Below are positions 21,448-30,766 of a stretch of 30,766 bases of DNA, piece by piece. Both the position numbers and the translations under genes were made by a program. Each line of letters starts with the position of its first letter. Position 1 is the stretch's first letter. Origin of the DNA: Pelargonium cotyledonis (taxonomy: Eukaryota; Streptophyta; Magnoliopsida; Geraniales; Geraniaceae); the NCBI GenBank assembly GCA_036897625.1, contig JAYMTA010000348.1, positions 1 to 30,766 on the forward strand, read 5' to 3'. The notes under the pieces were generated by a model, which searched no databases, had not been told where the DNA came from, and worked only from the letters and a program-made list of their open reading frames with translations.

Positions 21448-21666
21448 ACTAACGTGATATAATCCACGTCAGCAGCTGACGTGGATTCGACTGAATTAAA
21501 ATATATATTAAATATCTGTGTGTCATCTTATTCATTAAACACCGTTAATTAAAATAACTTATTCGTTCAAAATTGATAAACTATGCACTTATTTGTACAA
21601 ATTGAAAGTTCATGCACCTGTTTGTACATTTGGGCAAAGTTCATGCACCAAAATAGGGCTTGTCTC
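21448..21666 (-). repeat. Right terminal inverted repeat of the MULE (intact, 219 bp)
   Basis: The reverse complement matches the left TIR from its first base to GGATTATATCA. It carries the same 27-base palindrome (21461-21487) and the repeated TTTGTACAAATAAGTGCAT-like units, without the MITE present in the left copy. Confidence 0.92.
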
Positions 21667-21676
21667 CGTATGGATT
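21667..21676. repeat. Right target-site duplication of the 7.8-kb MULE
   Basis: CGTATGGATT, identical to 13854-13863. The sequence that follows (CGATACTAATG...) is what originally continued upstream of RH32. Confidence 0.93.
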
Positions 21677-23589
21677 CGATACTAATGAATTGATAACAAA
21701 CATTTATATGATATACTAAGGGAAATTAGGCACGGTACCTATGAACTATTAACTTAAAATTAAAACTAGTTTTTTTTTTCCAACGATATCCGGATTTATT
21801 CATAATAATTAAATATTATCTTTCACTTTAAGGCGAATTAAATGGTTTTGACTTTCATTTATAATCAGCTTAACGGTTTAATTTTTTATTTTCTCTTAAA
21901 AATAATTATATATTATTTTATATCAAATCTCGTTTGGGTCAAGCAGATTACGAGTTTTGAATTTTCCTTTGAGTTATCAAGTTCGAGCATGCTTGTCGGC
22001 AATATGGAGTAAGGTGAGACTTTAAGTTAAAATGTGGGAGTTCAAAAATAAAATTGTTATATTTTAAATGATATTAACATATAAACAGATTATCAATTTT
22101 CATTATATATAAAAAAATAAAAAAATAGCAATTTAACCAACTTTTTTTGAACCAAGCAATTGAACCAATTAAATAAAAATGAAAGTATTAATTATTGTTT
22201 TCAAAATCAATTCAACTGGCACTTATTTTGAATAGATATGTATTAATTGAACTAATTGTCAACCAATTGTTAAGTCAATCAATTGAACCAACCGGACTGA
22301 GTCGAATATCAATTTGAATTGATAAATTTATAATAACAGTTATACGTATTGTATTTTTTTTTCAATGTGTGACTTACTAACTCTAGAAAACAAACAAAAA
22401 AATCATTGAATTATGAAATAATTTAAATTTATCATTTATCAACAAATTATCTAAATTGATTTCAAATCTAATCATATATTACTAAACTTTTAAATGCGTA
22501 GATAATATATTTATTTGAAAGATAATCAACATGATTTAATTAATTACAAATTATATATATTTAAATGAAATTGACATATGACACATATATGAAGCGCCAC
22601 TTGTCACATAGCTAGGTTGTTTATTTCCTTTATAATATACATATTAGATATATAGCTCATAAAATTTAGAGCTACTAATTTGTGGGTCACTCGATTCACA
22701 GATCAAACCCAAAAATATAAAAGTTGACACTATCAAAATGGCTAAAACATCTCGAATAATCAAACAAAGGCTGTAGAATCCTTCTCATCAGCCTAAATTT
22801 TCAAGTTGAATACGTTGATATCCTCCCATCTAGCCTAAAAAACACAAACAAATGACAACGATTGCACTTTGAGTTCAAGCCGACCACGTGGATAGTTTTG
22901 TCAACGACCCTTCATAACCATCGGGTCTACAATTTGATTTGACAACAAACTCGAACATTGATTTGATTACTATAGTCAAACCAACACCTTCCTAACCACT
23001 TTCTTCTTCTCAGCAACCACCTCTTGTTGCCCTATGCGTACACCAATAAAAAAACCTACTGTGAATCTACGCCAAACTACAAAAAAACCTTAACAACTCA
23101 AAATTTGTTATCAAGGCAAGACTCTTTATTTTAACGAGAGATACCATAGTTTGCTATCTGCAAATCTAAGAGACTGTCACCACTTTCGAAATGAAAAGCA
23201 GTCGTAGTCAAACATAGGCCCTAGTCGACTTTCAAAACGGCAAGAAAAAAAGAAGAAGCACAAACCCTAGAAGTACTAGCTTTTATTAACCAGACGTATA
23301 TGAATTTGCAAATTTGATTCTTAAGTTTAAATCGTTTCCACATAACTAAACTGAATCAAAACAAAATTGGCTACTACTTCAAAATTCAAGCAAGGAAAAT
23401 TAGTAATCTAAGAACAAAGTGGTATATTCTGCCAATTGCGTGTTTTGTCATTATTAGCAGATAGAGTTTTGGTTTTCAGTAAATCAAAGGCGGCAAAAGC
23501 GGTTAGTGACGGCGTAGTGTTTCGGTGACGTTCGTGTGAGAGAGGTGTCGTGATTGTGATTTGTTTTGGCTTCATGGGTCTAGTTTAGC
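21677..23589. other. AT-rich DNA without recognised genes; starts with the displaced RH32 upstream region
   Basis: No coding frame of note on either strand. The first part is the former distal promoter side of RH32, moved 7.8 kb away by the MULE. Short AATTGAACCAA-like motifs recur near 22150-22310. The last 130 bases (from about 23460) become G-rich and probably are the 5' UTR of the LINE that follows. Confidence 0.5.
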
Positions 23590-26500
23590 ATGGGGTCGAA
23601 CTTGGATAATAGATTTCAGATGTTAGCGTTGGAGGATGAGGAGGAAAGAGGTATGGAGTTGAACATTGAGAAGGAACCAAAGGTGCTTACCGACTTGGTA
23701 CGATTGAGAATGGTAGGTAAGGTTCTCACTCAACTCATTTTGATGTTATGCGTAACACCTTGGCTTGATATGGAAACTTGCTGCTAAGATGCGTGCCATG
23801 AGAGATTAGCTTATACTAAACAAAGATTTATCTTTGAGTTTTATCAAAAGAGGGATGAAAATAGGGTGGTCCATGGACATTTAATCATCTTAATCATCAT
23901 GTGTTGTTGTATAAACTATTAAAGCTGGGAGACTTGCTGGCAAAAGTTGAATTCTTTTAGGCTAGTCACATTTTCATAATTTGACTGAGGGCTTTCGTAC
24001 TGAACGAGTATGTAAGTGTGTAGGTGATTTTATTATGAAGTTTATGAAGATGAGCCCCTTTAACTTTACAAGAAACAAAACCTCCTACATCCATTCCAGA
24101 GTATTGGTGAATGTGTGGATGCCGATCAAATGTAAGTGTCTGAACACTTTATTCTAACTTTGAGATGGTGTGGAACGATGGGTAAAAGTGGGTCGGGGTT
24201 GGAGCCGATGATTCAAAACCACTTTTGTCATATGGCGTAGCATGAGGGCTCGTAATTAGACATTATGTGTAGGTTAGTGCAATGTGTGGTCACAGATGAT
24301 CATAATTGATTATTAATTCGAGATTTCCAACGTTGGGAGGTTAAAAAGGCGTTGGATGAAATGCACCTCAAAAAATCTCCATGTTTAGATGGAACATCTT
24401 TGGGTTTTTGTCAACGACATTGAGATATTGTTGAGAATGAGGCAATTGATGATTGTTTGGATTGTCTTAACTGTGGAACATTTTCGACAAGTTTTAACGA
24501 CATATGCATCATTCTTATATCGAAGAAGGAGAATTCGGAGGTGGTTGGGGATTGAAGACTTATTACTCTGTGGAATGTGGTATACAAGATTGTACCAAAG
24601 GTCTTAGCAAATTCTTTGAGGAAGGTGATAAGTGATGTGATTTTGGAGAAGTTGAGTGCTTTTATTAAGAGTTAAGTGATAATTGCAAACGAGATCGTTC
24701 ATTGGATAGGTCATCACTCACAAGGCTTAGATGGATGGTTTGCTCTTAAACTTAATCTGACCAAGGCCTATGATCAAGTCGACTAGGACTATCTCCGTTG
24801 TATGATGTTGAAACTCGCGTTTGTTGTTCAGTTTGTGGAATTAGTGATGTTGTGGGTTACTTCTACCCAGTTTTGACTTGATGTCAATGAGACTTTGTTG
24901 TCATGCTTTAATTCACCGCGGGGGTTACAGTAGGGAGACCGACTATCTCATTACCTATTCTTGATATGCGTTGAAGGTTTGTCATGTTTGATCGAGAGGA
25001 TATAAGGGTGTTGTTGGGAGTTCGTATTGTTGATGACTTTGGTTCTTATTTAGGTGTTCCTATAGGAATTGGTAGAAGGAAGTTTGTTGTTTTCCGGGGT
25101 GCTATTGACAATGACCGGTTGTGTATTGGTGGGTGGAACCGAAAATTCTTATCATGTGTGAGTAGAGAGGTTCTTCTCAAGTCTGTAGCCCTATCATTAC
25201 CATCTTATTTGACGAGTGTTTATATTTTCCCTAAGCGGTAGTCGATGGCCTCGAAAAAGGTTGGAATGCATTTTGGTGGGGTAATGGTCATCAAGTGTTA
25301 CATTAGAAGGAATGGTTGAAGATGTGTTGCAGTAAGAGTTTGGGTGGTTTAGGTTCCCAAAGTTTACATTAGTTTAATGTTTCTCTTTTGGAGAAAACAA
25401 GGTTGGTGGCAGAAGAAAGAATCCGACTCTCTTTTTGCTCACACTTTTAGAGGTAAATACAAATTGAATTCATCTTTTTGGAGGCTGATTTAGGAATTAA
25501 TCCAAACTATACTTGGCGCTTAATCCATCAAGCTAGAGTTGTGTTGAAGGAGGGTGTTCAATGGATGGTGAGGGATGTTATACACGTGTGGGTATACCGA
25601 GACCGCTAGTTGGTAGAGGCGGTGGTATGCGTCATGAGTTCCAAGTTTTGGACAACCACGCCACTGTGGCGAAGTTGTTTGTGGATAGCTGGAGGAAGTG
25701 GGATTGACTAAAGCTTTGATTATATTTTAGGGAACAAGTGTGTATAAAAGGCTTTGTTCGGAGATGGTTGTTGATTCGATCTATAAGGTTTGGGGTAAAC
25801 TGTGGAGGGCAGGTATTCAACCAAAATTAAAAAAAAAAGTTGTGGCGAGCTTTTTACAAAATGTTTACGTATGGTTAACAACTTATTGTTGAGGGTGGTT
25901 AGCATTGACCCTATGTGCCCAATCTGTGGGGGTGAGCCGGAGGTGGCGTAACACGCATTAATTAGCTGCAGCGAGACAAAGTTGGTGTGGCGACAACTGG
26001 GTATGGAGTGGCTGGCGGGGAATGAGTTGGAGTAATGGGGGCGATTTTAATGGGTGATGAAGAATGTACATGGTAAAAGTGTGACTAAGGTGCTTTATTT
26101 GGGTTGGAGTATATAGGGAAGAAGGAATGTTGTTGTTTTTGAAAGGGATGAAGAAGGGGAAATAGGTGGTTTGGAGGGTGGCTATGGATAAGAAGGTGGG
26201 TTGAGAAGAGGCTGAGAAAGTTGATTAGTTTGTTGGTTTGGGTAGTGGAGTTGGTTGGAGAAGTGGGGGTCGAATGGGTTGGAGATGTCTGGTTTCAGGT
26301 ATTGTTATAGTGAATAATGTTGAGGTGTAACATTTGGGTCGGGTGAATTTGGAGTGGGTTGGATGACTTGGAATGGAGATGATAAGTGGTTGGGAGGTGG
26401 ATATCGTAGGTGGGAGGGGTAGACAATATTGGTTCTAGTGGTAGAGGTAATGACAATATGTGAAGCACTTTATTGTCTTAAAGGAAGGGGGTTGGTAGGG

Positions 26501-26797
26501 GGTAGAGGTGGAAAGCAACTAAAAAAAATTATGTCGAATTTCGCGTAAGGATACAAGATGCCCAATATTTATGGTATGCTAGTTCATGATTGTATTGATT
26601 TAGCTTCTAGTTTGGAGAAAGTTTTGTTCTCTTTTGTTGGTCGATCCGCGTATGTAGTAGCTCATACTCTTACTAGAATCACTAGCTCTATGTTTAGTTG
26701 CTGTAGTTGGGTTACACCAGAGTGTCCACCGTACGTAGCTCAAGCATTGAGTAATGACTGAATATAAGCAATATTTCTTTTGCTTAAAAAAAAAAAC
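23590..26797 (+). pseudogene. Decayed LINE (non-LTR retrotransposon) with ORF1, RT and RNase H-like parts and poly(A) tail
   Basis: The start near 23590 reads MGSNLDNRFQMLALEDEEE. About 23790-24125 resembles the DUF4283 domain of plant LINE ORF1 (QRFIFEFYQKRDENRVVHG, then SPFNFTRNKTSYIHSRV). The frame jumps near 24310 straight into reverse transcriptase: EVKKALDEMHLKKSP, NVVYKIVPKVLAN and GWFALKLNLTKAYDQVD, up to about 24960. SYLGVPIGIGRRKF and REVLLKSVALSLPSYLTSVY (24984-25241) belong to the post-RT region. The end (about 26430-26761) matches the RNase H-like RVT_3 domain (LVHDCIDLASSLEK, VAHTLTRI). An A-run closes it at 26786-26797. The endonuclease and the RT F/YxDD block are missing, and there are many stops and frameshifts. 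No convincing target-site duplication was found. Confidence 0.87.
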
Positions 26798-27170
26798 TGA
26801 TTCACAACTCATTTCAAGCTAATTTGAATGAATAAACATTCAAATCAAACTCAATTTCTCAAGATATAAAAATCATATCAATGAAAATCAAACATGTAGA
26901 GTAAATAAACACTAATCCCCAACTCATTTCAAGCTAATCTGAATAATAAACATTAAAATCAAACTTGGTGAATCAAAAAATTCAAATACAAATCACGGTG
27001 GCTTTCTTCTCGTTGGTAGCTGATGGTCTCGGATGTGAACCTCTGAGGTGATCTCCTTCTTTATGTAACATTTGGCCGACAACATTGCCTTTGAGCGAAA
27101 TCGGGTCAATTTTCCTTTATCAAAACTAGAAAATGGATCATATGGGTCAAGACATGATGCACTAAGAAGT
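26798..27170. other. Short AT-rich spacer with a 47-bp direct repeat
   Basis: CAACTCATTTCAAGCTAAT starts two copies, 26805-26851 and 26920-26965, which differ by a few substitutions and one small deletion; both end AAATCAAACT. Coding similarity to the hAT transposase fades out between about 27100 and 27200, and the expected hAT 3' terminal repeat is not seen here. Confidence 0.7.
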
Positions 27171-29711
27171 ATACCATTGATTCTTTCGCTAAACGGTTGT
27201 TGAGCTCTTGAATTTGCATATCGATCACAGTAAAAAATAATTCAACACGATAATGATGCAAATTTGTATTTTTTCTGAATTTTGTCGCGGCCTTCCTCTA
27301 GCAATGTAAGTATCATCTATATCTGGAATGTCAACGTTTAATCTAAAACATAATGACGACACTTCTATTAGCAAAAGTTCACACCTGTCCTCTCTCATCA
27401 TTTGAAGCCGTTGAATGGATAGTCTAACAAGTTTCATAGTATTCACAATATCTTGATCTTTTCTTTGTAATGATTGTGACAAATCATTAATAATACCCAA
27501 AACGTTTTCATCAAATGTAAGTTAAACATGAACTCAAATGATTGAACTAAATCCAAAATAATGGTAGCTTCAGCCTTTGCTCTGAATCTGAAGCATTTTC
27601 AAATATGATATCAAGTACGTTAATAACATATGAGAACATAACAATTAAGTTCATCAACATACCATAATGAGACTCCCAACGCGTATCGTCAACTCTTTTC
27701 AAACCAGTTTCTTGATGCAAAACTTTTCCATTTTGAATTTCACCAATTCCTAATGCTTCCCGAACTTTTTGAGCTTGGATCTATCGAAGTGTATCTCGTT
27801 GCTTACATGATGCTCCAACAATATTTACTAAATTAGCTATTACATTAAATAGCAAAACAACTTGGTTATGTTTCTCTTTTTTTTTTGTGAAACCTGGTTA
27901 TGATTCTTTTTAGTAGTTATAAGAGTCAACTAAAGTTGATGAGCAAAATAACGAACATAAAAAGCACATGAATTTTCTTTCAATATCAAAGTTTTGAGAC
28001 CACTAATCTCACATTTCATATTACTAGCTACATCATAACTTTGTCCTCGCAAACTTGATATACTCAATCCAAATTTAAATAATAGATTCTCGATTGCAAC
28101 TTTAAGGGATAAAGCACTAGTCTCAGCAACATGAACAATATCAAAAGAACGCTTTACAACACACCCATTTTTACATAACGTAAATCAACTGTCATTTGTT
28201 CTTTATGAGATATATCACCAGACTCGTCAACTAAGATAGAAAACAATTCATTTCCAATATATTTGATAATAGCATTAGTCGTTCCAGTAGCATCAATATT
28301 CACAATGACCTTCTGAATATCATGTGCTATCATCTTATTATTTTCTAAAGCATTTTTCAAGACTACAGTGTGCATAATATCATTATGAGAAACATGAAAT
28401 TGTAGAAGCTCTAGAAAGTTACCTTGATTCGACGAACTTTCAGTTTCTTCATGACCACGAAATGCTAACCTTTGATGCAAAAGAAACCGAATGCAGTCAA
28501 CTAAAACATTCAAGCGTATCCGATAATCATTTTGAGCTTGATTTGATTGTTTAACAAAAGCAACTTGACTATGTTGGTTTTGATTCGATAGGTCACGACA
28601 CATATTTGATGCTTCATTATGAACAATATTTGAGCCTCCAATGTGAACTTGCAATCTGTCATTCTTGCTCCAATTAGTAAAGCCGTCTTTGACGAATGAG
28701 TCCTCACCCTCTTGTTTTCTCACACTGGATTTAAATAGATAGCGACAACAAAAAACATCTTTCACTATGTTATATTCTAACCAATTGGAGTGTAAACCAA
28801 ACCAATTTGGATTAAATCTCCGAAATTTATTTCCAATTTATTTATGCGGAAATTGATAGTCTCGAGGTTGAAATGGTCCTTTCTGAATATATGCTCTCTG
28901 GATTCTATCTTTATTATTTGGATGACAATCTAAAATATTAGGTCGTAATCCAAGATTCACAACTAGATTTTTTAAATTGAATTCAACTCGACATTATTTT
29001 GAAGAGTTATCTGTGTGAAGTGTCGATTCATCCACTTGCGCCTTTCTTTTAAAATATTTTTCCTTAATGCTGTGAAGATGAAATCGAGAAGGAAAAAAAT
29101 TATGAATGTTCATATATTCAATTTTCATAGAATAAAAATAAATAAGAGATATTTATCTAACAAGAAACAAAATTTATTTCATGAACACCAAATAAAAATC
29201 GCATATATAACATATGAACTATAGAAATAATGGATACTTACTAGCAATTGAATACTAAAATATTGTTGTGACTTGTAAGGGCTTGACTGTTTGAAATATA
29301 GTATCACCAATGCTAGACCAGACCAGCAATGCTCTTTGTATACTATTTCAGATTTACAAAGACAAAGAAACGGTTAGATTTTTGTAATTCAAAACACAAA
29401 AGAACTTCTTTATTGTTTAAAATTGTGGTGAGTTAAATTGACAACTTAATTTCTTGCATTTTATAGATTATAATTTACAAAAGACAAATTTTTTAATAAA
29501 AAATACATGTTTTCCGTTTTGGGCCCGCATGAAATAAATGAGTGGTTCCCAAATCACAAACTAAGATGTCTAGTGGGACACTCTCTTCGAAAATATGAGG
29601 GGCACTCAATTACTTAGTTAAAAAAATTTTAAAAAACGAATTATTTTTTCCCAACCAACAAGTGGGTGCACTTGTAGATAGTGCTATCAAGGTAAGGTGG
29701 ACCCGCCACTG
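27171..29711 (-). pseudogene. hAT-type transposase with TTF-type zinc finger and DUF4371 (ZMYM1-like), 3'-truncated
   Basis: Minus strand. The start near 29060 reads KYFKRKAQVDESTLH, followed by PNILDCHPNN and IQRAYIQKGPFQPRDY. The zinc-finger region VKDVFCCRYLFK leads into an open frame of 203 codons (28765-28154) containing VHIGGSNIVHNEA, NYDRIRLN-like residues and FSILVDESGDISHKEQM, the conserved first Asp region of this family. Similarity goes on through SLRGQSYD near 28050 and DDTRWESHYG near 27690 to LQRKDQDIVNTMKLV near 27460 and IARGRPRQN near 27310. The C-terminal hAT dimerisation domain is absent. Stops and frameshifts occur throughout. The right edge ends CCGCCACTG at 29711, so the element begins CAGTGGCGGGTCCACC, a typical end of this hAT group. 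No matching left end was found. Confidence 0.85.
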
Positions 29712-30187
29712 ATTGCAGTCATGCTCTAGTGATAGTTCTTACTATAACCGCGTTACAAAAGATTGAGAAGCCTTTAGTAGTTTTTGAGAAGGTTACTTGG
29801 GTTCCAATTTTTTTTCGAAAGATGGCATGGTGTTGCACATATGGAGGATAACATGGAGAAAAAAAATAGTTAAATAGTTGTAGGCTCCTGAGCTTGATGA
29901 GATTTTAGAGCTAACTCTTATTTAGAGTATTTGCTTGTTTCAAACTCTGAATTGACCAAAATTTACAACTTCGTTCATGCATCTTGTTATAATCGATTTT
30001 CCACTTACACATCAGCGCCTTTGTCCATGACACACCTCTATGTCTTCAGAAGCTCGCCATATCATACAACATTCTACTTTACCTATTGACATTTTTTGAC
30101 CTTTCTCCAAGATTAAATATCTGAATTTTCAATCACTTGCTGTTCCAAACTTGAGTACTCTTCACAGATCATTCTGCATTGATCATT
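29712..30187. other. No gene seen; AT-rich spacer before the gypsy fragment
   Basis: No supported frame on either strand. Near 30167-30212 there is a short imperfect duplication (CACAGATCATTCTGCATTGA and CACAGATCACTGTGCATTGA), which doubles the start of the RNase H motif of the following element. Confidence 0.5.
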
Positions 30188-30690
30188 TTCACAGATCACT
30201 GTGCATTGAGATTCCTTTTTGTGAAGAAGGATGTCAAACCAAGGTTGATCCGCTGGGTCCTCCTCTTGCACGAGTTTGACATCGAGGTTGTAGACCTCAA
30301 GGGGATCTAGAATCAAGTGGTTGATCACTTGTCTAGATTAGAGAATGGGGGTCCCATGGTCCAAAATAGTGCCATTCAAGAAACACTCTCTAATGAGCAA
30401 CTATTTGCCATTCAATAAGATGGGAAGACACCATGGTTCGCAGATTTTGCCAACTTCTGCGCTAGTGGGGTAATGCCCTCTGGCCTGACGCACACGCCAA
30501 AGTAAAAGTTCTACCAGCAAGTGAGATACTACTTTTGAGAGAACCCTTATCTCTTCAAATGGTGCCCAGATAATGTGATTCGGAGATGTGTTCAAGAAAA
30601 GAACAGACTGAGATTCTAAGCAAGTGCCATTGTGCTCCGTATGAGGGCCACCACATGGGAAAAAGGACTGCTGAGAATATAGCTGGCAAT
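30188..30690 (+). pseudogene. Ty3/gypsy retrotransposon pol fragment: end of RNase H and start of integrase
   Basis: Plus strand. [15 protein letters not shown] and [15 protein letters not shown] are the end of the RNase H domain. VVDHLSRLE and PWFADFANF follow, then NPYLFKWCPDNVIRRCV and, after a frameshift near 30605, EILSKCHCAPYEGHH, the HHCC zinc-binding start of integrase. In-frame stops occur at about 30305, 30416 and 30503 and at later sites. Only about 165 codons' worth survives; LTRs, gag, protease and most of RT and integrase are missing. The wording fits the Athila/Tat-like plant lineages, but the lineage call is weak. Minus-strand frames at 30113-30328 and 30401-30727 are its shadows. 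Confidence 0.85.
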
Positions 30691-30766
30691 TTGGGTCATA
30701 ACACGCGACACGACACGAACACGACAAGAAATAAGCGTGTTTGGTCTCAAAAAATTACCAATCGTG
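30691..30766. repeat. ACACGAC-rich repeat at the window edge
   Basis: After the gypsy similarity ends, the sequence reads GGGTCATAACACGCGACACGACACGAACACGACAAG and runs out of the window. Sequences rich in CGTGTCGTGT are common at the edges of plant dispersed repeats, so this is probably the start of another element. It cannot be classified from 76 bases. Confidence 0.4.

Larger units (their letters stand above)
13864..21666 (-). mobile_element. Mutator-like DNA transposon (MULE), 7.8 kb, degenerate but with intact ends
   Basis: Both ends are visible: left TIR starting GAGACCAGCCCTATTTT at 13864, right TIR ending in the reverse complement of GAGACAAGCCCTATTTT at 21666, flanked by the perfect 10-bp repeat CGTATGGATT. 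The TIRs are about 220-240 bp long once a later MITE is removed, and roughly 85-90% alike by eye. Inside, on the minus strand, lies a dead MULE transposase gene. The element is itself hit by a MITE in the left TIR, by a 1,039-bp MULE-type element, and by about 1.2 kb of unidentified DNA within the transposase. It landed 133 bp upstream of the RH32 start codon. Preference for 5' regions of genes is known for Mu-type elements; a direct effect on RH32 is inferred only. Confidence 0.93.

Noticed and set aside
22693-26806. GATTCACA at 22693-22700 and 26799-26806 as the LINE target-site duplication
   Set aside because: Only 8 bp match with no extension, and it would imply an unusually long 5' region of 900 bp; chance in AT-rich DNA is likely.
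1-30766. tRNA, rRNA or snoRNA genes
   Set aside because: No recognisable tRNA T-arm/A-B box pattern, rRNA stretch or intronic snoRNA boxes were noticed by eye; a covariance-model scan was not possible.

Overview
The window is nuclear DNA from a plant, most likely a eudicot. It is AT-rich, its genes are split by GT-AG introns of 84 bp to about 2.2 kb, both host genes have close plant counterparts, and the rest is plant-type transposon debris (MULE, MITE, LINE, hAT, Ty3/gypsy). There is no bacterial gene organisation, so ribosome binding sites, operons and CRISPR do not apply.

Layout. (1) 2-4805, plus strand: the 3' part of an RBP45-type RNA-binding protein gene with three RRM domains and seven exons. 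All splice junctions can be phased, and the TGA stop is the first codon of the last exon. (2) 4806-8073: 3' UTR and intergenic DNA with only weak, unrecognised ORF remnants. (3) 8074-13721, minus strand: a complete eight-exon DEAD-box RNA helicase gene orthologous to Arabidopsis RH32 (yeast Dbp4, human DDX10), giving 755 aa. Two telo-box motifs lie just upstream of its ATG. (4) 13864-21666: a 7.8-kb Mutator-like element (MULE) inserted 133 bp upstream of the RH32 start codon. It has terminal inverted repeats of about 220 bp and a perfect 10-bp target-site duplication. Its transposase gene (minus strand) is dead. The element carries three further insertions: a 352-bp foldback MITE in its left TIR, a 1,039-bp second MULE-type element with its own 9-bp target-site duplication, and about 1.2 kb of unidentified DNA inside the transposase. 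(5) 21677-23589: AT-rich DNA without recognised genes, whose first bases are the former upstream region of RH32. (6) About 23590-26797: a decayed LINE with a poly(A) tail. (7) About 27170-29711: a truncated hAT-type transposase pseudogene. (8) 30188-30690: a Ty3/gypsy pol fragment, followed at the window edge by a repeat rich in ACACGAC.

How the parts relate. The two host genes converge: RBP45 runs rightward and RH32 leftward, sharing a 3' intergenic region. RBP45 acts in mRNA binding and RH32 in ribosome biogenesis. Everything right of 13864 is layered transposon DNA. The main point of interest is that the RH32 promoter region has been displaced by a nested MULE, so the gene now starts next to a MULE terminus and a foldback hairpin.
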